DNA from: JBBRXZ01 sp038232415
GTDB taxonomy: Bacteria > Patescibacteriota > Saccharimonadia > Saccharimonadales > UBA4665
Direction: 5' to 3'
Length of the DNA: 25,702 nucleotides
NCBI GenBank assembly: GCA_038232415.1
Contig: JBBSHY010000014.1
Coordinates: 1-25,702 of the forward strand
The position numbers and the translations under genes are program-made. The notes under the pieces were generated by a model. It did not search any database and was not told the origin of the DNA. It saw only the letters and a list, made by a program, of their open reading frames with translations. Shown here piece after piece: positions 21,096 to 25,702 of the stretch. The stretch's first letter is position 1. Every line of letters starts with the position of its first letter.

Positions 21096-21936
21096 CGGTT
21101 TCTCCTCTTGAATCTAAGACATTTTGCAAAACTTCTCTCAGTAGGTCTTCTGACAAGTCTAAGCCAGTGATTACTTTGAACTGGGCGATAGCTTGGTATA
21201 TAAACATTTCAGTGCCATGTATTATCCGGGCACCTTTTTGGCTGGCTTCACTTAACAGACGCGTTTGGTAGGGAGTGTAGTTAGTGTCAAAGACAATGTG
21301 CTTATTAGTTATAAACTTTTTCTCTAACGGAGTACTATCAGAATTGGGACTCAGTCCAACTGACGTAGCATTAATAATAATATCTGCCGATTGCACGTCC
21401 GAAAGCTCATCTAACGATGCTGCCCGGCCGCCAAATAACCTGGCTATTTCTTCAGCTTTTTCTAATGTCCGATTGTAGACAGTTAGCTGAGCACCTTTGG
21501 AGGTAACACCATAAGCAATTGCTCGAGAGGCACCACCGGCCCCTAATATTGCAACTTTCGCGCCATGTAGATTCGTGAGCTTTTCTAAAGCAGCCACGGC
21601 GCCTATCCAATCGGCATTGTAGCCTTTTAATATGCCATTCTCGTTGACAATCGTATTTACGGCACCAATTTTGGCAGCAATAGAATCTATTGAATCGAGA
21701 TGCTTCATGACTGCTTCTTTATGAGGAATAGTACAGCTTACACCCATAATGCCCATGGCGCGCACGCCTTTCACAAAATCCGCCAGTTTATCACTGTCTA
21801 TTCGGCAGGCCACATAAACATACTGATCATCGATGCCCAACCTTTTGTAAATAACATTGTAAATAGCTGGCCCAAGTGAATGCTCCACCGGGTCGCCAAT
21901 CACCATGCATAATTTAGTTTTCGCAGTAAGTTTCAT
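21085..21936 (-). CDS. aroE: Shikimate dehydrogenase
   Basis: AroE reduces 3-dehydroshikimate to shikimate with NADPH. The 283 residues show VIGDPVEHSLGPAIYN, CTIPHKEAV with catalytic Lys73, GYNADWIG with Asp109, the dinucleotide motif LGAGGASRAIAYG, VYNRTLEKAE, and INATSVGLSPNSDSTPLE. All substrate and cofactor elements are present. ATGA joins it to aroA-aroK upstream, and it overlaps aroD downstream by 11 bases. Confidence 0.96.
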   Translation of the reverse strand: MKLTAKTKLCMVIGDPVEHSLGPAIYNVIYKRLGIDDQYVYVACRIDSDKLADFVKGVRAMGIMGVSCTIPHKEAVMKHLDSIDSIAAKIGAVNTIVNENGILKGYNADWIGAVAALEKLTNLHGAKVAILGAGGASRAIAYGVTSKGAQLTVYNRTLEKAEEIARLFGGRAASLDELSDVQSADIIINATSVGLSPNSDSTPLEKKFITNKHIVFDTNYTPYQTRLLSEASQKGARIIHGTEMFIYQAIAQFKVITGLDLSEDLLREVLQNVLDSRGETGVA

Positions 21937-23729
21937 ACGACATTCCTTTTGAGCGTCCCAACAATCTTATCAGCAACCTGTTCAGGAGTTAAGTTTTCAG
22001 TATCAATTATGACATCAGCGGCCGTTTCGTATAATATCTGGCGTTCATTTAAGACCTGTTCTACTTCTGCAGACAGGGTTTTGGCGCTGGTTAATGGTGG
22101 CCTGTCAGCTGGATCTCCAATCCTGCTCATAAGTACATTCGCAGGTGCACGCAGCCATACCAGTGTCCCGATTTCCTTCAATGCCTTAACATTTTCACTC
22201 TTAAGTACAACGCCGCCACCTGTGGATATAACTGTATTTTCCGTTTTTGAAAGCTCATGAGCGATAATTGATTCCTGGTTACGGAAGTAATCCCAGCCAT
22301 GTTTATCTACAATTTCCGGCGTGCTCAAACCAAGTTTATTAACCATGGTTTGATCTAAATCCAGGGGCTTCAGGCTTAATTTTTTGGCCAGCAATTCCGC
22401 GGCAGTGGTCTTACCGCTGCCTCTCATACCTATCAATACCAAGTTGGTCTTTATTAATTCGGTGCTAACACCGATTTCTGCCAATTTTTTCCAGAAATCC
22501 GGAAATGTTTTAGCTACAACGTCCGGATCTTCTATCACCATTCCTGAAAGCTTTGAGCCTGCAACCGCAAACGACATCGCCATACGATGGTCGCCGTAAG
22601 TAGCGATGCTTGCTGCTTTAGGGTTGCCGCCCTGGATCACTAAAGTGTCCGGCGTAGAAGACGTCTGGATGCCCATTTTTTGCAGTTCCTGTTCTATGGC
22701 CTTGATTCGCTCGGTTTCTTTAATTCTGAGTGACTGAATGCCCTTGATAGTGGTGATTCCATTGGCGAAAGCCGCTAAGACCGCCAGAGTCTGGGCCTGG
22801 TCGGGACAGTCCTGCATGTTAACGCTAACCGACCTTACGCCTTTGCCCTCTATGGTTATCTCATTTTCTCCATTAGTCAGGCTATTGCCCATATCTTCTA
22901 AAATTTTGAGGAATCCCATATCGGCTTGGAAAGATTTAGGGTTGATGTTTTTAAGCGTAAAAGTTGAGGCTGTCAGTGCAGCTATAGCCAGAAAATAAGA
23001 AGCGCTTGACACGTCACCTTCCACTACATATTGCGAAGCTTTATATGTCTGGACGCCAGCCACAGCGAAACTTTTATAGTCTTTATTGAGTAGCTTACCG
23101 CCAAACTTTTTAATAACATCTATTGTCATATCTATATAAGGTTTTGATATTAGCTCGCCAATTACTTCCACTCTTACGTAGCCTATAAGCGGCGCAATCA
23201 TCAATACTGCCGACAAGTACTGACTGCTTTCGGTGCCGTTCATTTTTATGGTGCCTCCAGAAAGAGCAGAAGACTCGACACATACAGGCGGACATCCCTT
23301 TTTATCCAGGTATTGGATTTTTGCACCAAGCTCCTCAAGTGCCTTAACCATTTCGCCAATCGGCCGTTTATTGAGCCCTTCTTTGCCGCCGAGTGTTTGG
23401 CGGCCTGGAATAACAGATGCCAGAGCCAGCATAAATCTCATCGTCGTACCTGATATATCAACGTCTAAATCGTAATCGCTATCTGCTACATCACGTATGT
23501 CGCCAATTACCTCTATATCATCAGGATTGGCCTTAATCTCGATACCTAGTTTTTTAAGACAACCGACCATGGCTTCTGTGTCATCGCTAGCCAGAGGATT
23601 AATAATTCTTACCGGGTGATATGTCATAGCGGCGATCAGAAGGGCACGGTTAGTGTAGCTTTTAGAACCCGGAATTACCAACTTAGCAGCAGCCGCATTG
23701 TTTAGAGGTAAGATTTTCAGTCGTTTCAT
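21933..23729 (-). CDS. aroA-aroK: EPSP synthase fused to shikimate kinase
   Basis: This is a single 598-residue ORF. Residues 1 to about 425 are EPSP synthase (AroA): PGSKSYTNRALLIAA, DISGTTMRFMLALAS, NGTESSQYLSAVLM, a QDCPDQAQTLAVLAAF segment, SLRIKETERIKAIEQEL and YGDHRMAMSFAVAG. From about residue 428 a shikimate kinase (AroK) begins: Walker A GMRGSGKTT, DLDQ, FRNQES, STGGGVVL and DRPPL. The fusion would phosphorylate shikimate and pass the product to the enolpyruvyl transfer step on the same chain, although the kinase acts first and lies second. The order AroA-AroK matches the eukaryotic AROM protein. The start forms TAATG with the aroB stop. Confidence 0.95.
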   Translation of the reverse strand: MKRLKILPLNNAAAAKLVIPGSKSYTNRALLIAAMTYHPVRIINPLASDDTEAMVGCLKKLGIEIKANPDDIEVIGDIRDVADSDYDLDVDISGTTMRFMLALASVIPGRQTLGGKEGLNKRPIGEMVKALEELGAKIQYLDKKGCPPVCVESSALSGGTIKMNGTESSQYLSAVLMIAPLIGYVRVEVIGELISKPYIDMTIDVIKKFGGKLLNKDYKSFAVAGVQTYKASQYVVEGDVSSASYFLAIAALTASTFTLKNINPKSFQADMGFLKILEDMGNSLTNGENEITIEGKGVRSVSVNMQDCPDQAQTLAVLAAFANGITTIKGIQSLRIKETERIKAIEQELQKMGIQTSSTPDTLVIQGGNPKAASIATYGDHRMAMSFAVAGSKLSGMVIEDPDVVAKTFPDFWKKLAEIGVSTELIKTNLVLIGMRGSGKTTAAELLAKKLSLKPLDLDQTMVNKLGLSTPEIVDKHGWDYFRNQESIIAHELSKTENTVISTGGGVVLKSENVKALKEIGTLVWLRAPANVLMSRIGDPADRPPLTSAKTLSAEVEQVLNERQILYETAADVIIDTENLTPEQVADKIVGTLKRNVV

Positions 23730-24829
23730 TACATCTCTTGCATGCTTGATTGCAAAGCTGTAGTTATCATAGACTCAGCTACCTGCTGGTTGTAGACGGC
23801 ATGTCCGATGCTTTTTAGTAAGGTAAAGTTGACGTTGCCATTTTCGTTTTTTTTATCGGAGCGCACTTTCTCCAGGATAGGAGCAATGTTCATGACTTGT
23901 GTCGTTACGGGTAGCCCTGCATTTATAAATGCTTGCTTAATGGGCTGTAAGTCGTTTGCCGGCAGTAAGCTTAATTGTCTGGAAATGTCCGCTTCGACAA
24001 CCATGCCGATACTAATCGCTTCGCCGTGCACCATAGGCTTTGGTGTTTCCAGGCTCAAAGCCTCAAGCGCGTGGCCTATTGTGTGGCCAAAATTTACGAG
24101 CTTCCGGACGCCTTCCTCATTAGTGTCGCTTTGAACAATGTCGGTCTTAATCTGACAGGATTTAGCGATAATATCCGTCAGTTCTTCCTGTGTGTAATCG
24201 AGCGGTTTTTTAGCGGTAATCTGCTCAAAATATGTCTTGTCCCATATTAAGCCGTGTTTAATAATCTCAGCAAAGCCAGATAAAAATTCGCGTTCAGGAA
24301 CACTCGACAGTGTCTTAGGGTCAATTAGTATGCCGATGGGCTGCTTGAATGTTCCCATGAGGTTTTTAACGCCTTTGAAGTTGAAGCCATTTTTACCGCC
24401 AATACCGGCATCGACTTGGGAAAGTAAAGTCGTGGGAATATTCAGAAAATCAATGCCTCTCATGTAAGTTGAAGCCGCAAAGCCGCCTACATCACCGATT
24501 ACACCGCCGCCAAGATTAATTACAATCGATTTTCGGTCACATTTGGCATCATGCATTGCTGTCCAGACCTTCTGAACGCCCTCAATGTTTTTTTGCTGCT
24601 CGCCATTAGGTAAAGTAATAGAGCCCGACCCGGCTGGCAGCACAGATAGTAGTGGGTCAAGCAGCAGCGGCGCGACACTTTCGTCAGTTACTATAAAGAT
24701 TTTGGAATAGTGGCTAAGGTTATATAGCGATCCAATTTCTGAAAGAATGCCTGTACCGATGAAAATCGTGCTGGCTTTAGCTGGCTTAGCGTTCGGTTGC
24801 AGGATGATTTTGTGCATAGTATTAATCAT
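23729..24829 (-). CDS. aroB: 3-dehydroquinate synthase
   Basis: AroB cyclises DAHP to 3-dehydroquinate using NAD and a divalent metal. The 366-residue reading has LPNGEQQKN, the NAD site INLGGGVIGDVGGFAASTY, RGIDFLNIPTTLLSQVDAGIGGK, GFAEIIKHG, and the metal-ligand motif NFGHTIGHALE followed by HGEAISIGM. The likelier start is the second Met, at 24817, because an extended -10 (TGGTATGAT, plus 24825-24833) places the transcript start right on it. The ATG at 24829 lies inside that -10. This is the first gene of the six-gene aro operon. Confidence 0.96.
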   Translation of the reverse strand: MINTMHKIILQPNAKPAKASTIFIGTGILSEIGSLYNLSHYSKIFIVTDESVAPLLLDPLLSVLPAGSGSITLPNGEQQKNIEGVQKVWTAMHDAKCDRKSIVINLGGGVIGDVGGFAASTYMRGIDFLNIPTTLLSQVDAGIGGKNGFNFKGVKNLMGTFKQPIGILIDPKTLSSVPEREFLSGFAEIIKHGLIWDKTYFEQITAKKPLDYTQEELTDIIAKSCQIKTDIVQSDTNEEGVRKLVNFGHTIGHALEALSLETPKPMVHGEAISIGMVVEADISRQLSLLPANDLQPIKQAFINAGLPVTTQVMNIAPILEKVRSDKKNENGNVNFTLLKSIGHAVYNQQVAESMITTALQSSMQEM

Positions 24830-24833
24830 ACCA
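24825..24833 (-). promoter_or_regulatory. Extended -10 promoter of the aro operon
   Basis: The minus strand reads TGGTATGAT, a TGn extended -10. Seven bases later comes the ATG at 24817, so the aroB message is probably leaderless. No good -35 is visible. It is divergent from the trpS promoter about 40 bases away. I found no TrpR operator or leader peptide here. Confidence 0.55.
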
Positions 24834-24866
24834 TCTAATCAGTTAGTGAACTGCTCCTAAAGGGCA

Positions 24867-24896
24867 TTCACGCTAAAACAAAAGCTCAGCTATAAT
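24867..24896 (+). promoter_or_regulatory. Promoter of trpS
   Basis: TTCACG (24867-24872) and a perfect TATAAT (24891-24896) are 18 bases apart. The predicted start at about 24903 leaves only some 6 bases before the ATG at 24909, although AGGAAAG lies in between. Confidence 0.6.
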
Positions 24897-24908
24897 AGAT
24901 AGGAAAGT

Positions 24909-25702
24909 ATGAGTAAACCAGTAATTTTAACGGGCCTGCGTGCCAACAATGAGCTACACATAGGGAACTACCTAGGTGCTTTGCTGCCATTGATTGATAT
25001 GGCTAAAAAACGGGCAGAAGAGTACCAAATCAATTTATTCGTGCCTGACTTACATAGTTTTACTACGCCAATTGATCATGCAAGTTTGCAATCATCCATC
25101 ATGCAGAATATAAAAGCGTTTGTAGCAGCAGGGCTGCCGCTAGGTGACCCAGAAGTGTACATCTATCGACAGAGTTATATACCCGCGCACAGTGAACTGA
25201 CTTGGATCCTCGATTGCTTTACTGGTTTTGGAGAAATGCGTCGAATGACACAGTTTAAAGAAAGAACAGCTAAATTTAAAGAGGAGGTTGGTTTCGTGGG
25301 TGAGGCTGGCTCCATTGTGGCAGAGGAAACTGTCGCAGGCAGCACCTCAGTAGGTGTTTTTAACTATCCTGTACTTATGGCAGCAGACATTCTACTCTAC
25401 AGCGCTTTATATATTCCGGTAGGCGATGATCAGACGCAGCATTTGGAGTACACTCGTGATATTGCTGAGCGAATGAATAATAGGTTTAAGGCGGAATTAT
25501 TTATCGTTCCGAAACCGGTTAAAAAGCAGCATGAATTCTTTGGTAAAGACCAAGGGTTACGGATCCGGGACCTACAAGATCCAAGTAAAAAAATGAGTAA
25601 AAGCGAGGAAACGGGCAAGGGAGTTATCTTTTTGACTGATAGCCCAGATACGGCACGCAAAAAAATCATGTCGGCCGAAACCGATAGCGTGGGAAGCGTG
25701 CA
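24909..25702 (+). CDS. trpS: Tryptophanyl-tRNA synthetase (N-terminal part)
   Basis: TrpS charges tRNA-Trp. The frame is open from ATG 24909 to the window end (264 codons seen). Class I signatures are visible: LHIGNYLGAL (HIGH-type), MRRMTQFKERTAKFK, FNYPVLMAADILLY, YIPVGDDQTQHLEYTRDIAER and KKMSKSEE (KMSKS). The tryptophan-site region TGLRANNELHIG deviates from the usual TGxRPTGxLHLG. A longer-than-usual segment (about EEVGFVGEAGSIVAEETVAG) sits between the MTQFK and YPVLMAAD motifs. It is divergent from the aro operon and has its own promoter. The 3' end is cut by the window. Confidence 0.95.
   Translation, partial: MSKPVILTGLRANNELHIGNYLGALLPLIDMAKKRAEEYQINLFVPDLHSFTTPIDHASLQSSIMQNIKAFVAAGLPLGDPEVYIYRQSYIPAHSELTWILDCFTGFGEMRRMTQFKERTAKFKEEVGFVGEAGSIVAEETVAGSTSVGVFNYPVLMAADILLYSALYIPVGDDQTQHLEYTRDIAERMNNRFKAELFIVPKPVKKQHEFFGKDQGLRIRDLQDPSKKMSKSEETGKGVIFLTDSPDTARKKIMSAETDSVGSV

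Noticed and set aside
24834..24908. Search for a TrpR operator or aromatic leader peptide between aroB and trpS.
   Set aside because: No ACTAG-N4-CTAGT site was found. The short minus-strand ORF there (MPFRSSSLTD) has no cluster of aromatic codons and no terminator.

Overview
ORGANISM. The window looks like a small-genome, single-membrane bacterium of the Patescibacteria/CPR type. Saccharibacteria (TM7) is my best guess, but it is an inference from gene style and not a search result. The signs are tightly packed and overlapping genes, many starts with no Shine-Dalgarno sequence, a sortase next to an LPxAG-anchored surface protein, and short L13/S9 ribosomal genes. Such bacteria are usually described as amino-acid auxotrophs. 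That makes the content here striking: nearly the whole window is a complete aromatic amino acid biosynthesis locus. LAYOUT. 1-947: end of a ribosomal operon (probable rplQ tail, rplM, rpsI). 966-2407: a DAHP synthase gene behind a leader that reads as a ribosome-mediated attenuator. A 25-codon leader peptide carries Tyr-Trp-Phe in tandem, and the mutually exclusive stems 1:2, 2:3 and 3:4 can all be drawn. 2408-5378: a cell-surface island with a tiny hydrophobic ORF, a Cys-paired repeat protein ending in an LPNAG sorting signal, a sortase, and a membrane protein gene split by an in-frame TAG. 5399-12608: trpR-trpC-trpB-trpA-trpE-trpG-trpD-trpF plus a 2H-phosphoesterase gene, behind a promoter covered by a near-perfect TrpR operator. 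12638-15522 (minus): transketolase and transaldolase. 15612-15905: a small membrane protein. 15982-17313 (minus): a TyrA-PheA fusion. 17349-18850 (minus): a dinD-HNH pair with its own promoter and palindrome. 19039-24829 (minus): aroB, an aroA-aroK fusion, aroE, aroD, aroC and chorismate mutase in one overlapping operon. 24909-end: trpS, cut by the window edge. HOW IT WORKS TOGETHER. Transketolase and transaldolase can supply erythrose-4-phosphate. DAHP synthase commits it with PEP, and the aro operon takes DAHP to chorismate and prephenate. The trp operon makes tryptophan, and TyrA-PheA makes the keto-acid precursors of Tyr and Phe. The only enzyme missing for all three amino acids is an aromatic aminotransferase. 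Control appears layered: a TrpR operator for the Trp branch, and an attenuator on the first common step that can sense all three aromatic amino acids. Several transcripts appear to start at or within a few bases of the start codon. MAIN DISCOVERIES. The Tyr-Trp-Phe attenuator of DAHP synthase is the best candidate for something undescribed. Next are the TrpR/operator pair in a putative CPR genome, the fused TyrA-PheA without an ACT domain, the AROM-like aro gene order, and the dinD-HNH cassette that interrupts the aromatic gene set. No rRNA, tRNA, CRISPR array, insertion sequence or attachment site was seen.
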